Positions 13,301 to 25,900 of a stretch of DNA of 64,000 nucleotides are shown here, piece after piece. Under the pieces are notes generated by a model. That model saw only the letters and a program-made list of their open reading frames with translations. It searched no databases and had not been told where the DNA came from. The stretch comes from Acanthaster planci (lineage: Eukaryota; Echinodermata; Asteroidea; Valvatida; Acanthasteridae). The stretch lies in contig NW_019091453.1 of NCBI RefSeq assembly GCF_001949145.1, positions 810,117-874,116 on the forward strand, given 5' to 3'. Position numbers and translations under genes: made by a program. Position 1 is the first letter of the stretch, and each line of letters opens with the position of its first letter.

Positions 13301-15270
13301 GCTTGTTATTTGTTATTCAAGCCGAATATTCATTTAATTTTCAAAATGTCTTGAACTTTCTTGAAGTTCCTTGACTTTTTACTGGTACACGCATGTATGA
13401 TTTTTGTAACAAAAGAAAGACCTGACCAATGTTATAAACATTGTAAGATACATGTACAATATACCTGGTACATGTACATGAAGTAGACAAGTAAGACATG
13501 ATTTATCTAAAGAAACTGTCATTTTGAATTCTGTTAACCATGAGCTCATCTGCTAGTCATATGGTACATGCATGTACATGGATATCATCCGCCATTTTGC
13601 TTTGTGGTGTGGAAGTTTACAGGAGAAAAAGTATGACTTAAAAGTACTTAAAAGCACTTAAAAGTGCATGTATTCTCAAAAACAAAAATGAATCATAACA
13701 AGGTGACAAGAAAAGGTACATGTACATGTACATACTTGTACAAGTGCTTGATAGCAGTGAACTAAAAGAACTGAGTGTTACACGTAACATTGTTACTATT
13801 GTTTTAAGCAATAATATGCCATAACTGACTTGAAAGAAAGGGCACAAGTATGTATGTACATGTTAGCCTACATAAAAAAAACCCTGAATTTTGAATGTGA
13901 TGTGCAAAGCAGTAGACCGGTGTCCAATTCAATTGCAGAAACCAGTTCGTGTTTTGCCACAGTGAGAAGATGATTGGGCACAGTTTGCTTTGGCAGGGCA
14001 ACCACTTGTGATCCACAGCAGATCAATATTTATTTAGTCTCCCATGGGCAATACATTTAGCTCGTTTAAATTAAGAGGTTGTTTGTTACTTTGTTGTTTG
14101 TATGACCCTAGATGTTATCATTTTGTGAAGAATAAACCATTGGCTGTTAAGGTGGGGTGGGCCTACTGTACGTACAGCTTATGAATGTCAAAAAATTTCT
14201 CATTGCATAAATTGATACAAATTGCAATATGATATGGAACAACACCTTTACAAGTTGTGAGTTTGATTGTTCGATGGTAAACTCACTTACATTGGCATTC
14301 ATGAAATGGATACGAATCTTGGATGCATACAATTGTTTTCCTGCTTATAAACATAAACATTTATCCTTGGAAAGGAATGCACATGTTTACTGTACAGTTT
14401 AATGTACATGTACTCTGTGTTTCTTATGGGGAAAAAAGGCATCATATTCCCTTTTCTTGAGAGAAAGAAATTCCTATTTACTTGCTCACAATTTGTTACT
14501 TTGTGGTGCAAGGTGTAATTTCATCAGTGAAAAGCTTTCTGTTTCTTTAGATTTAATGCAATAATATCTTTGTGTGTGCATTCAGAGTTCATGTACACGT
14601 AAAAACCACATTGTGTTACGTGCACATAAATGGATTTACATGATGGACATTGAACACTTAAGTTTCCAGTATTGGGTTTGAGTTTGTTGGTTGGTCGGGT
14701 TTAAATTTAGTACAGTACATTGGAAGCTAATTTCAGCTTTGCGTGCAAATGCCATTCAACTGTACAATGCTCTAACCATAAATAACCCATACTGATGACA
14801 ACGTACCTTGTTTACGTGTGTTCTTTCCTACAGTGATCAGTGGACCATAGGCCCCCACTGACTTCAAAGGAAAGTACACAAACAAAAACATATACTCTGT
14901 ACATGATGTACATGTACATATGTACAGTCATCAGAATACACAGGCCATTAATTCTCTATTCAATCTCTGCATATTGTCTTCTTAATACACATCCTGGTGC
15001 AACACTTTCAAAGCTTCATGTACAGTATCTTGCCATGCTTCCTCCATGCTTGGGCTACTTCAGTTGAATAGAGTCTGTGTGGTGGTTGGCTGGGTTGGGT
15101 TTCCATGGTGCTGAATGGAGTAGTTTACACACAGAGAGTGAATAGGGGGATTCTTGGAGAAGTACTTACCATGAGGCATTATTGTAACTCTCTTTAAGGA
15201 CAGCTGCATGATGTGCGTGTATACATATTGAACATGTGGGGGGGGTTTCTTTTGAATGCTGGTACATTGC

Positions 15271-16245
15271 TGATTTGATTTGATTTGATTTATTCACTAT
15301 TTCCACCAAATATTATTACCATAAAAAATTGTAAAAGCAAAGTCAAAGATTCCCAAAAGTGGAAATAGTAGGGATAACGCAAAAAGGTTAAATTAACTTA
15401 TTTCCATTGGGCTCCCAAGTGATGAGAGATTAACCAAAATGAGTACAATAAAATACCGACAGAGTAAAATCCTTCACAAAATTTAAAAAGTCATAAAAAA
15501 TACCAAAATCAACACATACTATCAGAACATTGCTCTGTAAACCCTGACAATTACACTATTGCATATATCCACAACTTGTACAAATAATTAAAAAGTTGTG
15601 TTTAGCCCCGTTCTTTACAAATACATGTTGTTACAAAAAAAAAAACTATTTACACAAAACAAAAAACAACCATAAAACTTAATACTTAGTGCATCAGTTA
15701 GAATTATAATCAAGACAGTAATTGATAGGTATCCAAAAAGAAATGTAATTTGTTTATGTCGGTGATTATTTACATTAAAATATCAAAATTCAAGCATAAA
15801 AATTGAAGGCCTTAAAGCATCATCTACAAGCTTATTGTACTAAAAATATATGTGCCATCCTGCAGGTGCATTGTACATATATATCGGGTATATACAGTAT
15901 TCAACTTTATTTAGTTGTATTCGGCAGCATGAATTTTATAAAAAAACTCTTACAGCTTCTTTTTGAATAAGTATTTCCTTTCACACTGTTTTAGGGTGAA
16001 TAGCAGTGAATTCCATGATTTAATCCCGGTCTAAAAAAACAAGTTAATGTCCGTTCCTTTGATGTGGGGAGCATAAAAATTGAACTGATCAGATCTCGTG
16101 GGGTAATGATGGACATCTCTAATATAAGTGAAGTTGTGTTGGAGGTAGTTTGGAGAGATTTGGTTAAAAATGTTAAAACACGACTTGCCTTGAGAAATTC
16201 TACTTGATGTTTAATGTCCAGCCACCCTATTTCGTGAAGCTCATT
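15271..16245 (-). mobile_element. Decayed non-LTR retrotransposon (LINE), 3' fragment
   Basis: On the minus strand, 16243 to about 15990 reads as the C-terminal end of a LINE reverse transcriptase of the Jockey/CR1 type. It has LNELHEIGWLDIKHQ, then in a shifted frame YPTRSDQFNFYAP, then KSWNSL. These correspond to the family's 'LGWL.I..R', 'TR' and 'WN.LP' landmarks. At least one frameshift and a stop break the frame. The 3' UTR-like sequence runs to a (TCAAA)n tail (TTTGATTTGATTTGATTT on plus, 15274-15290). Only the 3' end remains, typical of 5'-truncated insertion. Confidence 0.72.
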
Positions 16246-17787
16246 GAGCCTTGTACATGTATGTACATGTACATTGCATATACAGGTGGTATCCCCAAAA
16301 TGCACTAAGCTGTACTAAACACGGGAGAACTTTTGTACTGGGTAGTTATTGTGACCTTAAAGGTTTCATAATGTTCATGACACTGTAACCTGCTGCCGAC
16401 AATACACATGGGATCATGAGAGAGTCAACTTCACCACTAATATTTCCAAACATGTGTAAAAGAAAAATACAAAGAGATGGGATATTTTCCTTGTGTTCAT
16501 TGGTTACCTGTTTACGCATACATTGTACATGTAGATAACTGGTATTACGGGAGTGCAGAATTGTGCCCTTTCATCATAGAAATAAATGTAAGCCCTACAA
16601 AGTACAGCTGCACACACATGTATGTGTCAGTGCCAGCATGAGCATAAAATGATTTGGTCAGAACCTTTTTTCTTTTCAGATGTGGTCCAATTTAAAATTG
16701 CTTTACAGAACTTTTAGTATTACCTGTGAATACCTACATGTGATAATTTGTAAGGGTGTTGCCGTGTTGGGATGTAACTCATTTTTTTAGGTTAAACATA
16801 CATATTCTAAAATATCTTTTAAAAAATATCTAGAGTAACAAAAATTCATCTCTTAATCTTGGAAAAGGTAACAAAAGCCATCTTTTGCTCTCTTGAAAAG
16901 TTAACACATTTAGTTTCTTTCCTCTACAGAAGTGCACAGATCTGACTGCTGATGGTACATGTACGTGGTTGATGTTTTTATCTAAACCAGTCTATTGTGT
17001 GGCACTCTCCTTAAGCCTGATCCTGGTGGTCGTGCACAAAGGCAGCAGGCCACTGACGGACCAGAAGCATTGAACACCCTGAAAGAATCCAGTTTCCATT
17101 CTGAGGAATGCAAGAGAATCTCAAAGCCAATCAATACCAGTCACTCTCTCATTTCAGTCAATATTTATTCAACCCCTCTTTGCACAAGGCGGAATGGCCA
17201 GAAAATGATATTGATTGGGTTGATGTTTGCAGTATCGTCTCTAGCACTTGCCTGATGTACTTTAATTAGAAATTGGCTCCGTGGCCCCTATCTATGCCAT
17301 CAGAGAACTACATTTAAAGTATACATGTACCCCATTATGGCAAACACCAGCTATCCACCAGCAAAGGATACATAACGGTGCATGTACATGTACATGCGGC
17401 TTGTTTGAACGGCTGTCAGATATGTAATGAAGGACGGGAAAACCTTGTCAATTTTTTCACTATTAAGTGTTTAATGTAAACACTTTCTAGTCAGTGCTAG
17501 TGAAATGGATTTTAGATTTAGCTGATTTTTTTAAGGGTTTTGTTTGTTTGTTCGTTTGTTTTTGTTTTGTTTTAAGAATGATTAACCTTTCATTTTTTGT
17601 TTGGAGTAGGTCTACAGTTCAAGACAGACAAACTTTTATCAGCAGGCCACAAAGAACTGCATTTTTGTGCATTTTTAAAAATTGATTGGATGGAGGCAGT
17701 TGACAGATCCAGGAATAATCTGAGTAGCAATTTCCTGTCTTCAAGATTCTAGGGATTTAAGTACAGTTGTCCTGTGTACAGACAGCT

Positions 17788-18464
17788 GAGGGAGTGTCTC
17801 AAAGATCGGGCATGTTTCTGTTCCGTTGGACTGTTTCCACTGGAACGCTTTGTGCATAGACCGTTCGTTCCTGGCAGCGTTCTTTTGGGAACATGTGTTC
17901 CCAGTGGAACGGTCCCGCTGTTACATTCACAGTCGGGAAGAACGATTTCTGGCATTCGTTTTCTAGACCATGCATCTGAGGCATGGCAGCTGGAGCGCAG
18001 CATTTTGTGATTTACTCCTCCAGAAGGTTAACTTTTGTCCCGTTTTTCTTGTTTGCCATACTCACCATGACGTATACATGTATGCGTAACTTACCATGCA
18101 ATTCAGAGTATTTCTGGACACCGCTAATTTTATTGTTTTAATTAATGTTAACGTCTGTACTTGCGAGTTTATTCTTCATTGTCAGGCTTGTGTGGTAGAG
18201 GGGCTTATCATTGCAATGTTTCCACACATTAGTATTCCATCATATCATAAGTACTGATTGCCCTACCCTTGTTTGTCATGGCAGACACTGTTTTTGGACA
18301 TTGGGCTAAGATTAGTACACTGTACTTGTACATAGGTGATTGAAGCTACCCGTATAAGGATATTCTGATGGATCCCGTCGGACCGTTCTCACAGTGTTCC
18401 CACGTGGAACGTGACTGTTCCTAATGGGAACGTTTCAACTGTCACAAAGTACGAGACGCTCCCT
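17788..18464. mobile_element. Possible foldback element rich in GGAAC/GTTCC words
   Basis: The left end GAGGGAGTGTCTC is the approximate inverse of the right end GAGACGCTCCCT. Between them are many GTTCC/GGAAC inverted words at 17820-17945 and again at 18380-18430. The boundaries are approximate. Confidence 0.35.
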
Positions 18465-19208
18465 AAATGAAAGATTGGCAGGTTAAATCTAGTTTCAGGT
18501 ACAAACACAGACACTAAATACATGTACATGTATGCTACACCTGCTCCCCCTGCATGTATTTATGGGCATTCTAGCCTTGTTTGTGCTTTCATGCAATGAA
18601 CTCTGTTACTGAGATGCTAATATGATAAATACCAACTGCTGCAGAAAGTACTTGAGTGTGTAAACGCCTTCAATGGTGGACCTATAACAATAGGGGACAA
18701 TAGGGTCCATGGTTGCCGAAGAGTCCATGGTTGGAAAACGTGTACAAAACATATGGGAGGTCTTCCGAAAAAGTTAAAGTATGAACAAAAGAGGGACAAT
18801 AGGGAGTCCACGATTGAAGGCTTTTACACACAAGTGTGTACATGTAAGTTGTTTAAAAGCAGCAGTTAAGGAATTTTGTCTGATAGCCTTCATTTGCATT
18901 TTCTGCAGATTGAACCCGACATCTGTACATTTCATCTGTGAACCTGTGCGAAGGACTATTGACATTGGAAGTAAAGCAAGAATGGCAGTGGCTATCACCT
19001 ATGTGCTTCAGGAGTGATATGTCAAGCTACAGTCCAGACACCATGTGAAAGAAACAGAGACGTCATGAAGTTGCCTTTTTCCCCCGGATTGTAGCTTTGT
19101 GTACCTTCGCACCCTGCATGCTGGTGAATATTTGCAGGGACGTTCATATTCAGCCATTCCTTCTGCAGTGGGACTGGTGCATACACTGTTCTTTTCCCCA
19201 AGGACCGT

Positions 19209-19931
19209 ATGGCTGAGGAGGCAGCCCATGGCAGGTTGGAGGAAGAGCAAGAGGAAGGGGAGGATTCGGATGTTGCCGCTTACAGGAACCTCATTGTGGA
19301 GATGGAGAGGGAGATTGAAGAGCAGTCACCGGACTCGTCCACAGAGTATGAAAACAAGGGCCTGCTCAAATCGTCACACTTTGACATGCCTCGTCTAGGC
19401 ACCCCACCTCGCCCTCTTAATGGTATCCTTGCAAATTCACACAAAGGCGGACAGGGCTCTGCCAATGCAAGTGGATTGGTCAGACCCGCATGTGATTCCC
19501 CTGATTACGGTCTTGCAGGCAGGGGTTCCCCTGTCAGGAGTGCTCACACACCCCCTGGGGATCCGGAGGAGAGGTTGACACCGACTTCACCACGGAGTAG
19601 CTCCCCGATACTGATCCACACTCCCTCACCTGTGCTGAATCGCAGCACCTCCCCGCTGTGTGAGAAGAAGCCGAGGAGGAATCGCAAGACTCCTGTGGTC
19701 TCCGACCCCGTGATTCAAGTGAAGGCTGCTGCTGAAAATCCCCCCAGAAACGGCAAGACACGGTTGATAGACGATATTGACTCCATTGAGAGGCAAAAGG
19801 CAGCACTTGGAGAGAAACCAGAGCCTCCAAAGTCCACAGTGAGAACTTTCAAACAACGCTCAGCTCAGGAGAACTTTGGCCTGTATGGTCTTCTTACACC
19901 TGCTCTTTGTCTTGTGCCTGCTGTTGATGGG
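19209..19931 (+). CDS. First coding exon of the channel: disordered N-terminal region
   Basis: It encodes residues 1-241, starting MAEEAAHGRLEEEQ. After an acidic opening it is rich in Ser, Pro and Thr with many SP/TP pairs (TPTSPRSSSP, HTPSPVLNRSTSP), which look like proline-directed kinase sites. It ends SAQENFGLYGLLTP...PAVDG before donor ggtaagt. No hydrophobic leader is present. Conventional TPCs have shorter N-termini. The region is not recognised from another family and is assigned by frame continuity with the next exon. Confidence 0.75.
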
Positions 19932-22900
19932 GTAAGTCAGTCAGTTCATAATATTTGATATTGCGTTGGCACGTAAGTATCGTTTGGTTACTTGAGTAAT
20001 CAATCAATATATTGATTTTCAGTTACATTTGTCCTGTTTGATTCATGAGAAGTTGCCCAATTCTTCTGAAATCAAAAATCTTAATAGACATCCTGTTTTT
20101 TAAAGCAAATATTTGGGATGAACACAAAGGGTGTAGTTGAAAGCTAAAAGTAGATCACATGGCTTGGAAGATGAGCATAATTTTCCAGACCAACTTCTTG
20201 CTTCTTTATTATTGCTGATGAAGACTAGTAGGCAAAAAGCTGTTGTTTGATTAGAATCAAATCATGAAGGAAAAGGAAGCAATTGATCATAAAGATACAA
20301 GATACCTGAAAACTTGTAGCCAAATATTTAACGTATCAGTAATCATAAGATTTGAAATTTATTGAGCATGTACATGCATGTTTACATCAGTTGGTTTGTT
20401 TGGTGAGGGAGCAGTTATAAATGTAATACCTTCATTCTCCACCCCTCTCCATGATCAAAGATGATGTACATACATGTATACATGTACATTACCTGTATGT
20501 GTATCGCTGGGTACACAAGAAGATAAACAGTAATACAGTCCTTTATTCAACTTTTCCATTTTTATATGCAGTGAGGCAAAACCAAACCAATTTGATTCAG
20601 AAACTTTTTTATGATGAGTATAAAATATTTTCAATGCTTGTCTTGACTATACAAACATACTGGTAGGTCAGACTACTCTGTTTTACACACCAAAGTGTTT
20701 GAAAGCCTGCTTAAGTCACAATCAGTCTAGCAGAATTCTGATCTAAAGTAGCGCATGCTGTCTGATTTGAAAAGTTCACCGTACATGTAACCTCTAGCAA
20801 TCATTCAAAATGAACCTTGTGATTTCAATGAGCTTGGCACAATTGAGGTACATGTACGTGTTGTAAACCTTAGTCAGAATTACAGGTACATGTACTTTAT
20901 TGGGACTCAATGCCCTTTTGTAAAGTTTGGTTACCATAAAAAATGTATTTTATTTCCTGCAAATCATTCATGGGTAATTCCAGAAATTAGGGGTCCAAAA
21001 GTGTGACATTTTTGTGTCCCTGTTACATCTGACCTTTGTTATTTGACATGGAAATATCACCGGCATTGATTTCAAACTACTGGTATAACTATTTGTTTGG
21101 CAGGTAATTGCCTAAATTCATCACTTTTGGAGATCATATGTCAGATGTGAGAGGGGCACAAAAAATAGACCCCTAATTTCTGGAATTACCCCGGTACATG
21201 TACCCTCATGTCTTTGGAGGATTGGATTAAGTTGAGGGAAGTCCTTAACCAAAATGCCATTGGATAAATCCTCACGAGCTATAAACTGCTGACTGGGACC
21301 ATGGATGTACGCCATACTGAGACGTGCATTTATTGGAGTCCTGCACGCACTGTTGGGAATCACAGACTGTTAAATCAACAACGGCATAAAATTCCAGCTA
21401 TGTGTAATTGCAGCCAACATGTCAATTTAACTTAAGGTCCTTGTCAGCTGTTAACCTGTTCCTCACTGGTGACATAAGGCAAAGACTTATAAACTTGGCA
21501 CCATGGAGACACCATTTGGTCAATATTTGCTTGCCCGGTTCCTATGTACAGTGCACTCTTATCAGTACCCACACATGCCAACCAGGACATCTTTTTTAAT
21601 TGTGGAAGGGTGCTTCAGTGTTGCCCATGGAGCTACAGTACATGTATGCATGTGTACAGTTTACGTGTACACATGATATCACCGTGTACACATGATATCA
21701 CCAGTTCTAGACTTGTACAATGTATAATTTTCAGGTGATTGGTGAGGAAGGAGGAATCAGATACATGTAGGCTTTGCAACCATTATTTGCTATTATTTTC
21801 CATACACAGTCTAATAACTGGGGTCAGCTCATAATTCCGATGCCTCATAAGTCCAAAAAAAGCGTTTGAGAACGTCCATAAGTCCAACGCCTCATAGGTC
21901 CGACGCCTCATAAGACCAACGCCTCATAGGTCCGACGCCTCATAGGACCTACGTCTCATAAGTCTGACAAATGCATTTAAAAGTTCCAAGTTTTTCAGCC
22001 GATGGCATAGATCCAACACCTCAAAAAAATCTGACACCTCGAAAGTCTGACGTTTGATTTGACGCTCGTTACGAGCGTATGAAAACGGCGCTAGGAACAA
22101 GATTGGTTCCCTGGTGTACTATTTATGACACATATAAACATTTTTAAGTTCTCAAACTATTACAGTAAAAAAAATGCCTTTTATATTTAGCAAAGTATCA
22201 TACATCATTCTTACATGTAGTGGTATTTTGGATTAAAAAAATACTGGACCAGTGTACGAACTGTGCAGGTAGTCCACTTGATTTAGTTTTCCTAACAGGG
22301 TCAGTACCATAGGCACGAGTAGGGCACAAAGTTGAATCTTGCTCGTAGGCGACATGTCGCGCGGGCCCGCACTCCTCCATGTTTCACAGTCAATTGCACT
22401 GATGCCTCATTAATATTGCCCATAAATCCGACGCCTAATTATTCCAACGCCGCATAAGTCTGATTATTCAGACTTTTGAGGCGTCAGACCTATGAGGCGT
22501 CGGACTTACGATACGCACCCTAGTAACTCATGGCAGTGCTTTAAGAAATGAAGCCATTAGCAGCTGCTGAATTGAAGAAATGGTGGTTATATTTCATGTG
22601 GGTTACATGTTTTAAAAACAAGTAAAATCGGCTCCATTGGAAAAATTAAGGGTTAACTGCCAGGGCCTGTGAAAATTAGGATTCAGGCCCAGGGAAAGGA
22701 ACCTACAGTACGTGTACATGTATTATAGATGGCACAGAAAGAAATCTGCTTGTTCAGATTTTCAGTGTATTATGCTTAGATTGTCACTGTTTTTATGCAG
22801 TGGTACATAAACAATACATACATGTACTGTACTTGTACACAAGTATACAATGTACATGTATGTATGCAGTGCCCAATCCACTTTCTTTTCAACTGATAAC

Positions 22901-25900
22901 AGGCATTTTTTAAAGTAACTTGCTCCGCACTTGAGCACAAGCCTTGTATTCCAAATGATTAATGGATAGTTAATTAAGTTTGACAAGGTGGGAGTTTGAG
23001 TGTTTGTTTTGAGAGTCTGTGCAGGCAGACTGTACCCATGATGATTGATCATCGCTTAGGGTGGATTTAGAACTTTAAGGTTTTAGACATGTTATACTGG
23101 TAATTTAATAGAATTTGTGAGTACAGTAGACGTGTGCTTTGCACGTCATTTTCTTGAGCAGAGAAGCACTTGGAACACTTATTGGAAAGCCTCAGTCTAA
23201 GTGTTGTTTGTACTACTGGCTTGAAGGGAGCTGGTTCTCCCCTCCCCCTCCCCCCAAAAATATATATAGCCATGGAGTACATGTGGATGGATAGATCTAG
23301 CTAATTTACCTTTTTTCCTTTTTTGTTGCTTCTTCAGAAATTGGAATAAAAATATTGTCTTGAGAGTCTTATGTGTAGGTTGAACCTGCTTTGGGTTTTT
23401 GGCATCCTTTTTTGTGTAACTCTGGCATCCCTCTGCTAATACTCAAATGCGATGTGTGTGACGCAAGTAGTAGTACCGAATCCGGGCCATAATCTATCGT
23501 TTACTGCTTTTTAAACCACCACCTTACTCTTGTGGTTGACAGCACGATGCCTTGACCCGGACTTTCTCCGATCTCTGTGGCGAGCACCGGGAGCTGAAGT
23601 TGGCCGCAGCTCACATTGACGATGCCATCAATGGCCGGGGCAAATGGGGCAAAGCAAGAGCCTTCTTCACTTCCAGACAGGGACAGTTGTAAGTCCAAAA
23701 TGCTTTCTTCCCTCCTCTTTCCTTTAACCCTGATGTGTACAATAAAACATGACTTGATCCTGTTCCTTCCTCCGGGATCCCACAAAATGATCTCTGAGGC
23801 CATTTTGGTTTTGTTTGTATTGGAAAGAGCAAACTGAGTTCTTCATTTTGGTTCAGAATTCACATACATGTAGCATCCTGTTGAAAATGGCCGTTACATT
23901 GATGTTTGAAAACTGTGGAAGGTTCCTATTGATTTGCATGGTGTAAGATTCTCTGAAAGATATTTACCTGTAACTCAGAAGTGGCTATGATGGCTTGTCA
24001 CTCATTGGTGAGGATTAAACATATTCAATAGCGGACAGAAGTTGTTGCATATTGTTGGATTTACAAGTCAACACAGGCGGCAGTGTAATGTGACATAGCT
24101 AATGTTCTACATGTACTCTGCTCTATGGAACAAAACCAGTATTATTAATTTTGTTTTTCTTTTTGTTGAATCCACTGGGATGCAAAGAGACAGCTTGATG
24201 CGGACCAGGGTTAACCCTACATGTACATGTATGCTCATGTTGCAGTGTGTGTAAACAGCTGTTGTACATGGACCTCCATATTGTCATGATTGAAGTTTAA
24301 CAGGTGTGAACGAGGGTTAGGCCCCAAACATAGCAAGGATTGATTGCTTCTCATTTGAATTACCTTTGTCATTACCAAAGTACATGTTTATTGAAAACAT
24401 AAACTGGACATCAGCTGAACTTAGAAAAAGGTTTGGGGGCTTGTAGCTACATGTACAATATTTAAACCAGGTTTTTTAATTCATTTTAGCATACTGAGCT
24501 CAGTTGAAATTATGAAACTCGTTGGAATAATCTGTTTGATTGGAAGGTTGTTTTCTTTCATGTCATCTTCAGATGCTTCAAGGTGATCAACAATAAGTCT
24601 TTCACTGTTGTCGTGCTGTTAGCGGCAGTGCTGCACATGATCATGGCTTTCCTTGAGCCACCAGCAGTACAACAGTGAGTGACCACATTCCCCCAGACAC
24701 TTCTGATTCTAGAGCGTCATTGAAAAAGTTTGGTTTGTTTGTTGCAGTAGTGTGTAGACACTCTGCCGTTGCATGGTACTGTAATGCATCTATTTACAAA
24801 AATAAAAGTAAGTTGACACAGATGTACGTGTGTATGAGTTACTTTAGGCCCCAGAGCGAAGAACGATGACATTCCAAACAACTTTTGAAAGTAATAAACC
24901 GTAAATGGAACAGTTTACATGGGAAAAGATTACAGTTGTAAAATTGTAACACCAAAGATTTGGTATGTGCAAGTAACAAGTAAGCAGAGCTGATTGTCTA
25001 GAACACTGTCTGCCTTCAGGACATCTCCTGCAGTCTTCGTGTTAACAATGGTCTCCTTGCTGGTGTATACCATTGATGTCTGGGTGAACATAGGCTTTCT
25101 CTCATGGCGAGTGTTTTGGTCGCTGGACGAGAACAAGTGGATGAGGTAAGTGATGCCGTATTATCACAAGTTCTCTAAGAGGCAATGCCGACACAGTGAC
25201 ACATCATAGTGTAAATAAGACTTCTTTGTACTCAACCGTTTCCTTACTGAAAGAAAAACTATCAAGTGATTTTGGTTTTTAAAAACACTTTTTAGAAATT
25301 TACGACCATTGTTTTCTTTTGTAGTCAAATTTCTTACTCAGCTTTCACGTTACTCCTATTCCTTTCCTTTGTTTTACTTCCAGAACGGAGTTTGTGTTTT
25401 TATGCATGTTCAGCGTAGATTTTGTAATGCTGGTCATTCAAGAAATAGTGCAAGTTGTAAGTATGGCCATTGTTAGTTATGTAGTGTGCAACTTTATTTG
25501 CAAGACAAGATCTCAGCAGATCATTCAGTGAATGAATCTGTGCATTATCAGATGTCAAATTTGTCAGCATCTTGTCCAAAATCTAGAAATGTGTAGCATC
25601 TGGTTGGGTCTAGCAAATTCGTTCATTCTTAACGCTGTGAGTTACATCATAAAAATGAACTTCACCGTTGCCTCCCTCCACCTTTGCCATAGCCTTTGCA
25701 GGTGACAAACTGTTGTCTTTATAATAATGATTCTGAGTAAATATTAAGGCAGCATTTTAGCCCTTCTAATATATTTCAACTGTAAGATTTTCTTCCAAAA
25801 AAAAAATGCCTTCCTCAGCAGATTTATGCTGATTTGAATGCAGTGGTTTTAAATATGCTTCACGTCCCTGCTAACAGGACACACATCTCAACTGAGTTGC

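Larger units (their letters stand above)
10386..19202. other. Long noncoding stretch, probably first intron of the channel gene
   Basis: No coding exon is recognised. It holds a LINE remnant (15271-16245), a possible foldback element (17788-18464) and many TACATG runs. A candidate acceptor, ttcttttccccaag, ends at 19202, six nucleotides before the channel ATG. Confidence 0.5.
19932..23542 (+). other. Channel intron 1, with mobile elements
   Basis: Phase-0 intron (donor GTAAGT, acceptor TTGACAG). It holds MITE family A copy 2 (20972-21191), a tandem pair of the 20-mer CGTGTACACATGATATCACC (21664-21703) and the foldback/minisatellite element at 21826-22517. No exon is recognised inside. Confidence 0.8.
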
